DNA of 61,005 nt from Pelagibius sp. (GTDB lineage Bacteria; Pseudomonadota; Alphaproteobacteria; Kiloniellales; Kiloniellaceae), in contig JANQMC010000047.1 of assembly GCA_028280305.1 (NCBI GenBank), positions 1 to 61,005 of the forward strand, read 5' to 3'. Positions 26,602 through 35,940 of this stretch are shown here, piece by piece. Made by a program: the position numbers and the translations under genes. Under the pieces are notes generated by a model that made no database searches, was not told where the DNA came from, and worked only from the letters and a program-made list of their open reading frames with translations. Every line of letters begins with the position of its first letter. The stretch's first letter is position 1.

Positions 26602-28569
26602 CTAGGATTGATGGACATAGCGGCCGGGGGCATCGTCCAGCACCGGATAGCCGGCCGCGGCCCGGCCGAGCGGCGGCGGCGCCACCTCTGCGCCTGAATG
26701 ATCGGCCAGCCAGGCCTGCCATTGCGGCCACCAGGATCCCTTGTGCACCGGCGCGGTTTCCCGCCAGCGGTCAGGGTCGAGATAGGCATCCTCAAAGCCC
26801 AGGCGGACGAACTGATAGATCCGCCGGGGGTGTCCCGGCGGCGTCACGATACCGGCATTGTGGCCACCGCTGGTCAGGAGAAAAGTGACATCGGTGTCTG
26901 TCAGCAAGACGATCTTGTAGACGGATCGCCAGGGCGCCACGTGGTCCTTGGCGGTTCCCAACGCAAAGATCGGAACCGTGATGTCGGTGAGCGCGACCGG
27001 CCGGCCCTCCACCTCATAGCGACCCTGCGCCAGATCGTTGTTGAGGAACAGGCAGCGCAGGTATTCCGAATGCATGCGGTAGGGCATCCGTGTCGCATCC
27101 GCGTTCCAGGCCATAAGATCCGATTGATCGCGGCGCCGGCCGAAATAGTAGTCATGCACCATCCGTGACCAGATAAGATCGTTGGAGCGTAGCAGTTGGA
27201 AGGCGCCGGCCATCTGATTGGTGTCCAGATAACCCTGCGCCCACATGATGTCTTCCAGGTAGGCAAGCTGGCTTTCGTCGATGAACAGCATCAACTCGCC
27301 GGCGTCGGTGAAGTCGGTCTGTGCGGCCAGCAGGGTCACCGACTTCAGGCGTTCGTCGCCATCGCGGGACATGGCCGCAGCGGCAATGCTCAACAACGTG
27401 CCGCCCAAACAGTATCCAACCGCATGCACCCGGCGATCCGGCAGGATAGCGTTGACAGCGGTCAGCGCCGCCATGACCCCGAGGCGCCGGTAGTCGTCCA
27501 TCCCCAGATCGCGTTCCTCCGAACCCGGGTTCTTCCAGGAGATCGCAAAGACCGTATGCCCCTGGCTCACGAGGTAGCGGATCAAGGAGTTCTCCGGCGA
27601 GAGGTCGAGAATGTAGTACTTCATGATCCAGGCGGGCACGATCAGCAGCGGTTCACGATAAACCTTTTCGGTGGTCGGGCTGTATTGGATCAGCTCGATC
27701 AGATCGTTGCGGTAGACGACCTTGCCGGGCGTCACCGCAAGCTCAGATCCCGGCCGAAAGGCTTCGGTGCCGACCGGGCCTCGACCGCTTATCCGGCGCG
27801 CGGAGTCTTCCAAGGCATTAAGCCAGCCATTGTAGATATTGGCGCCGCCCTGCTCGACGGTTTCGCGCAACAGCAGCGGATTGCCCGCCAGATAGTTGGA
27901 TGGCGAGAAGACGTCCAGCAACTGGCGCGCGACGAAGGAAGCCACGGCTTCGTGATGCCTGGAGACGCCCCGGATACCCGTCGTCGCTTCCTGCCACCAT
28001 TGCTGGGTCAGCAGGAAGCTTTGAACCATGATATCGAAAGGCCGCCGGCGCCAGGCAGGGTCATCGAAACGCTTGTCCCGGTGCTGGGGCCGGATGCAGG
28101 GCGGCGCCCCGGGGCCTTGCGCCGCGGCGAGCGCAAGGCGGAGCGCCTGCGACCAGGCCGATTGAACAAGTTCCGCCTGCTTGGCCGGCGCCATCGCCAG
28201 ATGCGTCCACCAATCGGTGTAAGCAAGGCCGAGGGCAGCCGGGGAGATCCCGGCGGTGAAGCGTGCCATCCCGGCGTGCAACATGCGATCAAGGATACCG
28301 TCCCCGAAGACCCCGGTCAGAACAGGCGGCGTCGGCGCCATTTCGGGCCCTACCTTGTAGCCGGCGACATCCGGCAGGCGGTCGACGTCGGGCGCTTCGG
28401 TTGCGATGTCAGGTGCCGACCCCGGCAGCAGAGCATGATCGCCACCTGTGACGAGCCGAGGACGCTTGGCATTTGCCGTCACCGCCACCTCCGTCAAACG
28501 AGACAAGACCGCGCCCCTGGCAGTAAGTGCCGGGACGGCGGATGCAAGCAGTAGATGGCAACGGCGCAA
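26602..28569 (-). CDS. phaC: Poly(3-hydroxyalkanoate) synthase, class I type
   Basis: A PhaC/PhbC polymerase of up to 655 residues. It shows the N-terminal PHBC_N stretch (RFTAGISPAALGLAYTDWW), the lipase-like nucleophile box GYCLGG with catalytic cysteine at about residue 387 of the longest form, the aspartate in LGTAKDHVAPW and the histidine in TSGGHNAGIV, so the Cys-Asp-His triad is complete. Trp-rich C-terminal motif GSWWPQWQAW is typical. The exact start is uncertain because the first 60 residues are poorly conserved and Ala/Arg-rich. No phaA, phaB or phasin gene is adjacent. Confidence 0.93.
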   Translation of the reverse strand: MRRCHLLLASAVPALTARGAVLSRLTEVAVTANAKRPRLVTGGDHALLPGSAPDIATEAPDVDRLPDVAGYKVGPEMAPTPPVLTGVFGDGILDRMLHAGMARFTAGISPAALGLAYTDWWTHLAMAPAKQAELVQSAWSQALRLALAAAQGPGAPPCIRPQHRDKRFDDPAWRRRPFDIMVQSFLLTQQWWQEATTGIRGVSRHHEAVASFVARQLLDVFSPSNYLAGNPLLLRETVEQGGANIYNGWLNALEDSARRISGRGPVGTEAFRPGSELAVTPGKVVYRNDLIELIQYSPTTEKVYREPLLIVPAWIMKYYILDLSPENSLIRYLVSQGHTVFAISWKNPGSEERDLGMDDYRRLGVMAALTAVNAILPDRRVHAVGYCLGGTLLSIAAAAMSRDGDERLKSVTLLAAQTDFTDAGELMLFIDESQLAYLEDIMWAQGYLDTNQMAGAFQLLRSNDLIWSRMVHDYYFGRRRDQSDLMAWNADATRMPYRMHSEYLRCLFLNNDLAQGRYEVEGRPVALTDITVPIFALGTAKDHVAPWRSVYKIVLLTDTDVTFLLTSGGHNAGIVTPPGHPRRIYQFVRLGFEDAYLDPDRWRETAPVHKGSWWPQWQAWLADHSGAEVAPPPLGRAAAGYPVLDDAPGRYVHQS

Positions 28570-28747
28570 GAAGCGCCTTGAGCCAGATCACCCCTTGGTC
28601 ATGCAAGGCACCGAAAGCGAGCTGCCGGGCGCAGGATCAATCCTCCATCCGGCAGAGAAAACCGAAAATCAGCTTCTTGAAATTATCGTTTTACGATGAT
28701 AAATCACTGTTACAGGATAATTTCTAGCATCATTCGAAGGAACCTCA

Positions 28748-29302
28748 ATGCAGCAATCTGCAGACAACCGGTCCGCTGTGGCGATCCGCTGGGTCAGCCT
28801 CGCCATGGTTGGAATCACCGGCCTCTTGATGGCAGGAATCGCCGCTGTGTATCTCAATCTCTGGTTCGACCGACCGACCCTCATCGCCATAATCGAGACT
28901 GAAATACTGACACCGGGCACGCCTTATAGACTCTCGGATCCCATCGCTGCCGCATGGCTCTCCATCGCGGCGTTGCCGACGGCTCTTTCGCTCTGGGGCC
29001 TTTGGAATGCCCTGAAGCTGTTCCTCGGCTACAGAGAAGGCGCGGTCTTCACCGAAATCGCCGGGCGCCGGCTCACATACATGGGAATCGCCCTGGCGAT
29101 GACGCCGCTGGCGCAGATCTTGATGACGGCCGCAACCTCGGTTCTGTTGACGATGCACAATCAGGTCGGGCAACGCCAACTCACGATCTCGATGACGGAA
29201 ACTCATCTCGTCGTCGGCGTCGCCGGCGCCATGCTGTTGGTCATAGGTTGGGTGTTGGCAGAAGCGGCCCGCTTGGCCGAAGACAACCGCCAGATCGTCT
29301 AG
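28748..29302 (+). CDS. DUF2975 family membrane protein
   Basis: A 184-residue integral membrane protein with four hydrophobic helices (about 15-40, 65-85, 110-130 and 150-172) and the conserved middle segment LWNALKLFLGYREGAVFT, typical of DUF2975. Such proteins are regularly encoded just before a small Xre-type HTH protein, as here (8 bp gap), and are assumed to form a membrane-linked regulatory pair. The biochemical role is unknown. Confidence 0.82.
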   Translation: MQQSADNRSAVAIRWVSLAMVGITGLLMAGIAAVYLNLWFDRPTLIAIIETEILTPGTPYRLSDPIAAAWLSIAALPTALSLWGLWNALKLFLGYREGAVFTEIAGRRLTYMGIALAMTPLAQILMTAATSVLLTMHNQVGQRQLTISMTETHLVVGVAGAMLLVIGWVLAEAARLAEDNRQIV

Positions 29303-29310
29303 GGCGCGCC

Positions 29311-29547
29311 ATGGCCATCATCGTGAATCTCGATCTTGTGCTGGCAAAACGGAAAATGCGTTCGAAGACGCTGGCACAGCAGATCGGCATTACCGAGCAG
29401 AACCTGTCGCTGTTGAAGTCCGGCAAGGTGAAAGGCGTGCGCTTCGAAACCCTGGACCGCATCTGCAGGGCTTTGGACTGTCAGCCCGGTGACCTCTTGG
29501 AATGGCGGGCGGGCAACAGCGACTTGGAGGGCAAGCAAGACCTCTAG
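29311..29547 (+). CDS. Small Xre/Cro-type HTH regulator (YozG-like)
   Basis: A 78-residue helix-turn-helix protein, nearly all of it one Cro/C1 domain: LDLVLAKRKMRSKTLAQQIG, the recognition helix region ITEQNLSLLKSGKVKGVRF, and LDRICRALDCQPGDLLEW. The LDCQPGDLLEW ending is the signature of the YozG branch usually paired with DUF2975 genes. It probably controls its own operon together with the upstream membrane protein. Confidence 0.88.
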   Translation: MAIIVNLDLVLAKRKMRSKTLAQQIGITEQNLSLLKSGKVKGVRFETLDRICRALDCQPGDLLEWRAGNSDLEGKQDL

Positions 29548-29573
29548 CCGCCTGGAATCCGTCGTCCGACTGC

Positions 29574-31364
29574 TTAGTCCATGGCCTCGAGTTCTTCGAT
29601 GAAGCTCTCCACCAGCGACAGGCCGCGATCCCAGAAAGCGGGGTCGGAGGCGTCCAGACCGAAAGGCGCCAGCAGTTCCTTGTGCCGCTTGCTGCCGCCC
29701 GCCCGCAGCATTTCCAGGTACTTCTCGGCAAAACCGGTTTCCGCCCCCTGGTAGACCGCATAAAGCGAATTCACCAGGCAGTCGCCGAAGGCATAGGCAT
29801 AGACGTAGAAAGGCACATGAATGAAATGCGGGATATAAGCCCAGAAATGCCGGTACTCGTCGTCGAAGGCGATGGACGGCCCCAGACTGGTGGTCTGGGT
29901 TTCCAGCCAGATCTCGCCCAGCCGGTCCGGCAGCAGCTCGCCGCTGCGGCGTTCGTCGTGAACACGGGTTTCGAACTCGTGCATGGCGATCTGGCGCACC
30001 ACGGTGTTCAGCATGTCCTCGACTTTTGAGGCCAGCATGATCTTGCGCTGCTTCGGCGCGGTTTCGGCCGCAAGCATCGCCTGGAAGGTCAGCATCTCGC
30101 CGAAGACCGAAGCGGTCTCGGCCAGGGTCAGCGGCGTTTCCGCCATCAGATGACCCTGGGGCCCGGCCAGCACCTGATGCACGCCATGGCCCAGTTCATG
30201 GGCCAGGGTCATGACGTCGCGGGTGCGCCCCTGGTAGTTCAGCAGCAGATAGGGATGGGCCGAGGGTACGGTCGGATGGGCGAAAGCGCCGGGCGCCTTG
30301 CCCGGGCGCACCGGCGCATCGATCCAGGACTGGTCGAAAAACTGCTTGCCGATCGCCGCCAGAGCCGGAGAGAAGTCGGCATAGGCGTTCAGCACCAACT
30401 GGCGCGCATCCTGCCAGGGGATCAGGCGGTCGTCGTCCTCCGGCAGCGGCGCATTGCGGTCCCAGTAGGGCAAGGCTTCCACGCCGAACCACTTGGCCTT
30501 CAGAGCATAGTAGCGGTGCGCCAGGCGCGGGTAGCCGCGATGCACGGAGCCGACAAGCGCATCGACAACCTCGTCTTCGACGAAGTTGGCGAGATTGCGC
30601 GAGGAAACCGGCCGGGCATAGCTGCGCCAACCGTCTTCGATCTCCTTATCCTTGGCCAGGGTGTTGGTGATGAGCGAGAAGACCCGCATGTTGTCGCCCA
30701 GCACCTTGCCGAGCGACTTTGCCGCCTCGCGGCGGGCTGCCGGATCGCGGTCCGTCAGGCGATTGATCACCTCGGCAGAGGTCAGCATCTTGCCTTGATA
30801 GGGAAACCGAAGGCTGGCCATGGTTTCATCGAAAAGGCGGGTCCAGGCGGCGCGTCCGGCCACATACTTCTCGTGCAGCAAACGCTCAAGCTCGTCGGAG
30901 AGCTGGTGCGGACGCATGGCGCGCAGGTCACGCAGCCAGGGCGCGTAACGGGCCAGCCCCGGCGCCTTCAGTCTTTCGTCAAGATCCGCGTCCTCAAGGC
31001 GGTTCAGCTCCAGCGCAAAGAACAGAAGATTGCTGGAGATTGTCGTCGAACGCTCCTGCATGCCCTGGAAGAAACGTGAAACCTCGGGATCGCTCATGTC
31101 TCCGGAGTAGACCAGTTGAGCGTAGCTCATGACCCGCCCGAGAACTTCCTGGATCGACTCGAAGGCGGCGATCGCCGCGCCCAGCGCCTCGCCGTCAAGG
31201 CTCGCCAACCTGCCGGCATAGGTCTTCTGGAAATCCCTGGCGCTGTCTTCACTGCGCGCCAGATCCTGTTTCAGTTCCGGCGAATCGGGACCTGGATAAA
31301 GATCCGTGAGATCCCAGGCCGGAAGCTCGCCAAGTGCCTCGTCAACTACCGGTTTACCGTTCAA
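29574..31364 (-). CDS. pepF: Oligoendopeptidase F (M3 metallopeptidase)
   Basis: A 596-residue cytoplasmic zinc peptidase of the M3B family that degrades short peptides. The HExxH zinc motif is read as LAHELGHGVHQV near residue 390, followed about 25 residues later by the third ligand region ETASVFGEML. The N-terminal WDLTDLYPGPDSPEL is the standard start of PepF proteins. The gene stands alone, convergent with the small Xre gene and divergent from the acyl-CoA synthetase. Confidence 0.95.
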   Translation of the reverse strand: MNGKPVVDEALGELPAWDLTDLYPGPDSPELKQDLARSEDSARDFQKTYAGRLASLDGEALGAAIAAFESIQEVLGRVMSYAQLVYSGDMSDPEVSRFFQGMQERSTTISSNLLFFALELNRLEDADLDERLKAPGLARYAPWLRDLRAMRPHQLSDELERLLHEKYVAGRAAWTRLFDETMASLRFPYQGKMLTSAEVINRLTDRDPAARREAAKSLGKVLGDNMRVFSLITNTLAKDKEIEDGWRSYARPVSSRNLANFVEDEVVDALVGSVHRGYPRLAHRYYALKAKWFGVEALPYWDRNAPLPEDDDRLIPWQDARQLVLNAYADFSPALAAIGKQFFDQSWIDAPVRPGKAPGAFAHPTVPSAHPYLLLNYQGRTRDVMTLAHELGHGVHQVLAGPQGHLMAETPLTLAETASVFGEMLTFQAMLAAETAPKQRKIMLASKVEDMLNTVVRQIAMHEFETRVHDERRSGELLPDRLGEIWLETQTTSLGPSIAFDDEYRHFWAYIPHFIHVPFYVYAYAFGDCLVNSLYAVYQGAETGFAEKYLEMLRAGGSKRHKELLAPFGLDASDPAFWDRGLSLVESFIEELEAMD

Positions 31365-31554
31365 ATCACTACCTCAAAAGACTAATTAGGGGAAAACCAC
31401 CGACACAACAGCTTGACCCTTTGGGATATAGGCCGCAAATACTGGTCATCCAGTCAACAAGCCGTCAGCGCCGGGGCCTCTCCGGTCAACATAGCGGGAT
31501 GAGATTGACAGGGGAAACAGAACTTCCGAATCAAAGCATCCCCGGGGAGACGTT

Positions 31555-33393
31555 ATGGATTTCGCGGCCTGGCAATCACTTACGGAGATCTTCTTCGAGC
31601 AAGCCAAGACGCGGCGCGATGCCAACTTTCTTTGGTCGAAGCAGCACGGCGCCTATCGCCCGCAAACCTGGGGAGAGATCGAACAGCAGATCAAGGATCT
31701 GACGCGCGGGCTGCGCGACCTGGGCCTGCAGCGGGGCGACCGCGTTGTCCTGGTGGCGGAAAACCGGCCGGAGTGGCTGGTTGCCGATCTGGCAATCATG
31801 GCGGCCGGGGCAATATCGGTGCCGGCCTATACCACCAACCTGACAAAAGACCACCTGCACATCCTGACCAACAGCGGCGCCGTCGGTGCCATCGTCTCGG
31901 ACCGCGCTCTGGCGCAGAAGCTGATGCCGGCCGTGCTCGACGCTGAGGAGTGCAAGTGGGTCATTGCGATGGAGGATGTGCCGCAGCGCCAGGCCGGCCC
32001 CAAGGCGCTGCATCAGTGGCCGGCGGTGATGGAACGGGGCCGGGCCCTGCCCGACGACGTCGAAGACTATGCGGCTCAAGCCCAGCGCAGCGATACCGCC
32101 TGCATCATCTACACCTCGGGCACCGGCGGGGTGCCGCGCGGCGTGATGTTGAGTCACGGCGCGATTATCTGCAACTGCATGGGCGCCTACGAGTTGCTGA
32201 AGAAGGTCGGCTTGGGCCATGAGGTTTTTCTCTGTTTCCTGCCCTTGTCCCACGCCTATGAGCACACCGCAGGCCAGTTTTTTCCGATCACCATCGGCGC
32301 CGAAATCTACTATTCGGAAGGGGTCGAGCATCTGCTGCGCAATCTCGGCGAAGCAAGGCCCACGATCCTGACCGCCGTGCCCCGCCTCTACGAGTCGATG
32401 CACCTGAAGATCCGCCGCAACATGGAAAAGCAAGGCGGACTGAAGGCCAAGCTCTTCGCCAAGGCCGAGGAGATCGGCCGCAGGCGCTATCTGGCGCCTG
32501 AAAAGCTGACCCTGCTGGATAAGTTTCAGGACCTTTTCCTGGAGATCCTGGTGCGCAAAAAGATCCGGCAGCGCTTCGGCGGGCGCATCAAGGGGATTGT
32601 CTCCGGCGGCGCCGCCCTCAACTTCGACATCGGCCTGTTTTTCACCGCCCTCGGCCTACCGATCCTTCAGGGTTACGGTCAGACCGAGACGGCGCCGGTG
32701 GTCTCCGCCAACCCGCCCTGGAAAGTGAAATTGCATACGGTCGGCCCGCCCTTCAAAGGCGTCGAGGTGAAGATCGCCGAGGATGGTGAAATCCTGATCC
32801 GCGGCGAGCTGGTGATGAACGGCTATTGGCGCGACGAGGCGGGGACGGCGCAGGCCATTCAGGACGGCTGGCTGCACACCGGCGACGTCGGCAAGCTCGA
32901 CGAAGACGGCTATCTGATGATCACCGACCGCAAGAAGGACATCATCGTCCTCTCCGGCGGCGACAATGTTTCACCGGCCCGCGTCGAGGGTATCCTTACC
33001 CTGAGAACGGAAATCAGCCAGGCCATGGTCTATGGCGACAAGCGCTCCTACCTGGTCGCCGCGCTGGTGCCGGATGAGGAGTTCATAGCGCACTGGGCCA
33101 GGGAGAACGGTAAAGAGCCGGATCTGGCCGCACTGTCGGAAGACGCCGGCTTCCGCGCTGCCGTTTCCGGCGTGGTGGACAAAGTGAACGGCGAGCTTTC
33201 CCCGCTGGAAAAGATTCGCCGCTTCACCATCCTGCCCGAGGCCTTCACCGTAGAGAACGGCATGATGACGCCGACCTTGAAGATTCGCCGGCACAAGATC
33301 CGCGAGGCCTATGGCAGTCGCGTGGAGGCGCTCTACGAAAAGCGCAAGGACGCCGGACCTTCTTCGGGAGAACAGCCAGGCGTATCGCCTTAA
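31555..33393 (+). CDS. Long-chain fatty-acid-CoA ligase (AMP-forming)
   Basis: A 612-residue ANL-superfamily acyl-CoA synthetase of the FadD15/FAA1-like long type. Motifs are the P-loop YTSGTGGVPRGVMLSHG, the adenylate-binding GYGQTETAPVVSAN, and the hinge DRKKDIIVLSGGDNVSP. A C-terminal lysine region (TPTLKIRRHKI) matches the A10-type catalytic lysine area. It activates fatty acids to acyl-CoA for degradation or lipid synthesis. A GGGGAGACGTT stretch precedes the ATG. No beta-oxidation genes are adjacent. Confidence 0.93.
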   Translation: MDFAAWQSLTEIFFEQAKTRRDANFLWSKQHGAYRPQTWGEIEQQIKDLTRGLRDLGLQRGDRVVLVAENRPEWLVADLAIMAAGAISVPAYTTNLTKDHLHILTNSGAVGAIVSDRALAQKLMPAVLDAEECKWVIAMEDVPQRQAGPKALHQWPAVMERGRALPDDVEDYAAQAQRSDTACIIYTSGTGGVPRGVMLSHGAIICNCMGAYELLKKVGLGHEVFLCFLPLSHAYEHTAGQFFPITIGAEIYYSEGVEHLLRNLGEARPTILTAVPRLYESMHLKIRRNMEKQGGLKAKLFAKAEEIGRRRYLAPEKLTLLDKFQDLFLEILVRKKIRQRFGGRIKGIVSGGAALNFDIGLFFTALGLPILQGYGQTETAPVVSANPPWKVKLHTVGPPFKGVEVKIAEDGEILIRGELVMNGYWRDEAGTAQAIQDGWLHTGDVGKLDEDGYLMITDRKKDIIVLSGGDNVSPARVEGILTLRTEISQAMVYGDKRSYLVAALVPDEEFIAHWARENGKEPDLAALSEDAGFRAAVSGVVDKVNGELSPLEKIRRFTILPEAFTVENGMMTPTLKIRRHKIREAYGSRVEALYEKRKDAGPSSGEQPGVSP

Positions 33394-33556
33394 CGCCGCC
33401 TAAATCATTGGTCGGATATCAATCATTTCTGATCCTTGAAGCTGGATCGGCGGCAGAAGCTGTGACATAAGGGGTTTTGAGGCCTTGCTTTGGCTCTCGA
33501 AGTGAGAGAATCTCGGGTAACGCTCGGGCACCGTTCTGAATTGGGGGATTCCTAAG

Positions 33557-34078
33557 GTGATCAAACGCTTAGCGCTCTGGGCAGCGCTGTCCTGTCTCGT
33601 TGTCTTTGGCTTCGGCGAACGCGCCACGGCGCAGGTGACACTGAATGACACGCCGGCGGTTATCAGCGCCGGTGTGGGCTGGTTCGACCTCGTTCAAACC
33701 GACGATCAGGCCGCGGATTTCCGCCTTGAGTATCGTCACGGCGACGACTTTCTGTTCCTGAAGCCCTGGGTCGGCCTGGAGGTTACCTCTGAGGGCTCCG
33801 TCTGGGGCGGCATCGGGGTTCTGGTCGACGTGGTCTTCTACGACGACTTCATCCTCACCGGCAGCTTCGCACCGGGTTTTTACGAGGAAGGAGACGGCAA
33901 GGATCTTGGCAGCGCCCTCGAGTTCCGCAGCCAAATCGAACTGGGCTATCAGTTCGAAAACAAATCCCGCCTCTCCCTCGGTTTCAGCCACACCTCCAAC
34001 GCCAGCATCGACGATGACAATCCCGGCGTTGAAGTGCTGACGCTCTACTATCACCTGCCGATCGACGAGATCTTCTAG
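33557..34078 (+). CDS. PagL-like lipid A 3-O-deacylase
   Basis: A 173-residue outer-membrane beta-barrel protein with signal peptide (cleavage probably after ATA at residue 25). The catalytic triad of PagL lines up exactly: H145 and S147 in GFSHTSNAS, and E159 in DNPGVEVL, with the same 14-residue His-to-Glu spacing as the Pseudomonas enzyme. PagL removes the 3-linked acyl chain from lipid A and dampens endotoxin recognition. The start at GTG 33557 follows a GGGGGATT stretch. A hairpin terminator lies 25 bp after the stop. Confidence 0.83.
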   Translation: MIKRLALWAALSCLVVFGFGERATAQVTLNDTPAVISAGVGWFDLVQTDDQAADFRLEYRHGDDFLFLKPWVGLEVTSEGSVWGGIGVLVDVVFYDDFILTGSFAPGFYEEGDGKDLGSALEFRSQIELGYQFENKSRLSLGFSHTSNASIDDDNPGVEVLTLYYHLPIDEIF

Positions 34079-34102
34079 ACCGCGTCTTCTCGAGAGGGAT
34101 AC

Positions 34103-34138
34103 AGAGGCCGGGCGGCTCAGGCTGCGCCGGCCTCTTTG
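34103..34138 (+). terminator. Rho-independent-like terminator after pagL-like gene
   Basis: Inverted arms AGAGGCCGG (34103-34111) and CCGGCCTCT (34127-34135) with a 15-nt loop that can itself pair, followed by TTTGATT. It lies between convergent genes and probably ends the pagL-like transcript; the T-run is short. Confidence 0.65.
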
Positions 34139-34154
34139 ATTCGAGCCCAGGCGC

Positions 34155-35126
34155 CTAGGTTTCTTTCGCCGAGGCGCCATTGCCAAGGACACCGAAGCGA
34201 TTCCGGTAATCCCCGGCAGTCAGGCCGGTGGTGGCGCGGAAGACCCGGCTGAAGGCGGAAGGATCGAGATAGCCGACGCGCCAGCCGATTTCGCCGACGG
34301 GAATGCGGGTCCGCTCCAGCAGTCCGCGCGCCTTCTCAATACGCAGGTTCTGCAGGTAGGCATTCGGCGTGAAGCCCGTGGCCGCCTTGAAGCGCCTGAG
34401 GAAAGTCCGTCCGGAAAGACCTGCACGCCGGGCCATCGATTTGACGGTAACTTCGCTGTCGGCGTTTCCTTCGAGCCAGTGCTGCAGCGCCAGTATCGCC
34501 GCGTCGCCATGGGTCAGCGAAGGCCGGAAACTGCGATAGTTGCGTTGCTCGCGCCCGCTGGGATCGACGAGCAATTGGCGTGCCGTTTCGGAGACCACCT
34601 GCGGGCCGAGCCATCGCTTGACGAGGAACAGACCCATATCCAGCCAGGCCATCAGCCCGCCGGCGGTGACGATGTCGTGGTCGTCGACCAGCAGGTGTTC
34701 GGCATTGAGCTGACTGTCGGGAAAGGCCGTGCGGAACTCCTCCTCCAAGGCCCAGTGGGTGGTGACGGGCCGGCCCTTCAGCAAGCCGCTGTGACCGAGC
34801 CAGAAAGCACCGGCGCAGACCGAGCACATCAGCGCGCCGGCCCGATGCTGGCGGCGCAGCCAGTCGTGAACCGCCCCTTCATCCCCACCGCGCGCCCGTT
34901 CCAGACTGGGCGGCAGAACCACCGCCGCAAAGCGGCCCGTCGGCGGGTCCTGTATCATCTGCGGGGTGACCTGAGTGACCGTCAACTGGCCGCCCCCCTG
35001 CCGCCGGCTGCTGCGATTGGCAATCAGGAACAGGTCGCCCAGACCCAGAACCGCGGACATCTGCACACCCGGATAAACAAGGATAGCGATCGAAGGCTGA
35101 CTTTGCGTGGCTGTCATGTGGCGCAT
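34155..35126 (-). CDS. GlxA-family transcriptional regulator (DJ-1/PfpI plus AraC HTH)
   Basis: A 323-residue regulator. Residues about 10-190 are a DJ-1/PfpI-like amidotransferase-fold sensor domain (AILVYPGVQMSAVLGLGDLF; MCSVCAGAFWLGHSGLL at the elbow). Residues about 215-315 are an AraC HTH pair (MARRAGLSGRTFLRRFKAAT; VGYLDPSAFSRVFRATTGL). GlxA regulators often control amine, arginine or quaternary-amine metabolism and are commonly divergent from their target. Here the divergent gene 87 bp away is a cysteine hydrolase, the likely target. ATG at 35126 or 35117 are both possible. Confidence 0.9.
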   Translation of the reverse strand: MRHMTATQSQPSIAILVYPGVQMSAVLGLGDLFLIANRSSRRQGGGQLTVTQVTPQMIQDPPTGRFAAVVLPPSLERARGGDEGAVHDWLRRQHRAGALMCSVCAGAFWLGHSGLLKGRPVTTHWALEEEFRTAFPDSQLNAEHLLVDDHDIVTAGGLMAWLDMGLFLVKRWLGPQVVSETARQLLVDPSGREQRNYRSFRPSLTHGDAAILALQHWLEGNADSEVTVKSMARRAGLSGRTFLRRFKAATGFTPNAYLQNLRIEKARGLLERTRIPVGEIGWRVGYLDPSAFSRVFRATTGLTAGDYRNRFGVLGNGASAKET

Positions 35127-35213
35127 ATAGCATATGAAATGTCATTTACGCCAATTACAAAACACCGCAAAAGGGTGCAGATATCGGGTCACCGCAAAGA
35201 ATGGAGACCCGCA

Positions 35214-35768
35214 ATGTCCAAGTCCGCCCTCATCCTTGTCGATATCCAGAACGACTACTTCGAAGACGGCCGCTGGCCGGTCGACAAGATGCCCGAAGTC
35301 GCGGCCAATGCCGCGCGGCTGCTGGCTCACGCCCGCGACAGGGGCCAGACCGTCTTCCACGTTCGCCATGAATTCCTCTCTGACGATGCGCCGTTCTTTC
35401 GGCCGGGCACGCCGGGCGCCGAAATCCACAGCGCCGTCGCACCGAAGCAGGGCGAGGCTGTTATCCTGAAGCATCGGCCTAACAGCTTTCACAACACCTC
35501 GCTGCACCAGGACCTGAAGACAGCGGGTGTCACCGACGTCGTTATCTGCGGCGCCATGAGCCAGATGTGCATCGACGCCACGGCCCGGGCCGCCGCCGAT
35601 TTCGGGTTCGGGGTCATGGTCGTGGAAGATGCCTGCGGCGCAAAGGAACAGACATTCCGGGAGCAGGCGGTGGCGGCACCTCAGGTCCATGCGGCCTTCA
35701 TGGCCGCTTTGAACGGCAGCTACGCGCGGGTTCTCTCCACCGAGCCCTTTCTCGCTGAGAGCGAGTAG
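35214..35768 (+). CDS. Isochorismatase-like cysteine hydrolase
   Basis: A 184-residue hydrolase with the family triad D10 (ALILVDIQNDYF), K86 (VILKHRPNSF) and nucleophile C119 in GAMSQMCIDATARAA. Members hydrolyse amides or carbamates (nicotinamidase, N-carbamoylsarcosine amidase, biuret hydrolase) or isochorismate; the exact substrate is open. ATG at 35214 was chosen as the conserved domain begins at once. Divergent from the GlxA-type regulator, probably as its regulated target. Confidence 0.9.
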   Translation: MSKSALILVDIQNDYFEDGRWPVDKMPEVAANAARLLAHARDRGQTVFHVRHEFLSDDAPFFRPGTPGAEIHSAVAPKQGEAVILKHRPNSFHNTSLHQDLKTAGVTDVVICGAMSQMCIDATARAAADFGFGVMVVEDACGAKEQTFREQAVAAPQVHAAFMAALNGSYARVLSTEPFLAESE

Positions 35769-35940
35769 GGCCATTCCGGTGAACCCGCAAGCCGAGAATC
35801 GGATAGTTCCCGATCTCAAAACCTCTTTGGGAACCATCATGAACACCTTATAGTCTCGTCCGCGCGCCACACCGTTATCGGTAACACCGCGGCCGCAAGG
35901 CGCCTACAGAGCGCCGGTTCAAAACAAGGAGGAGGAAAGA

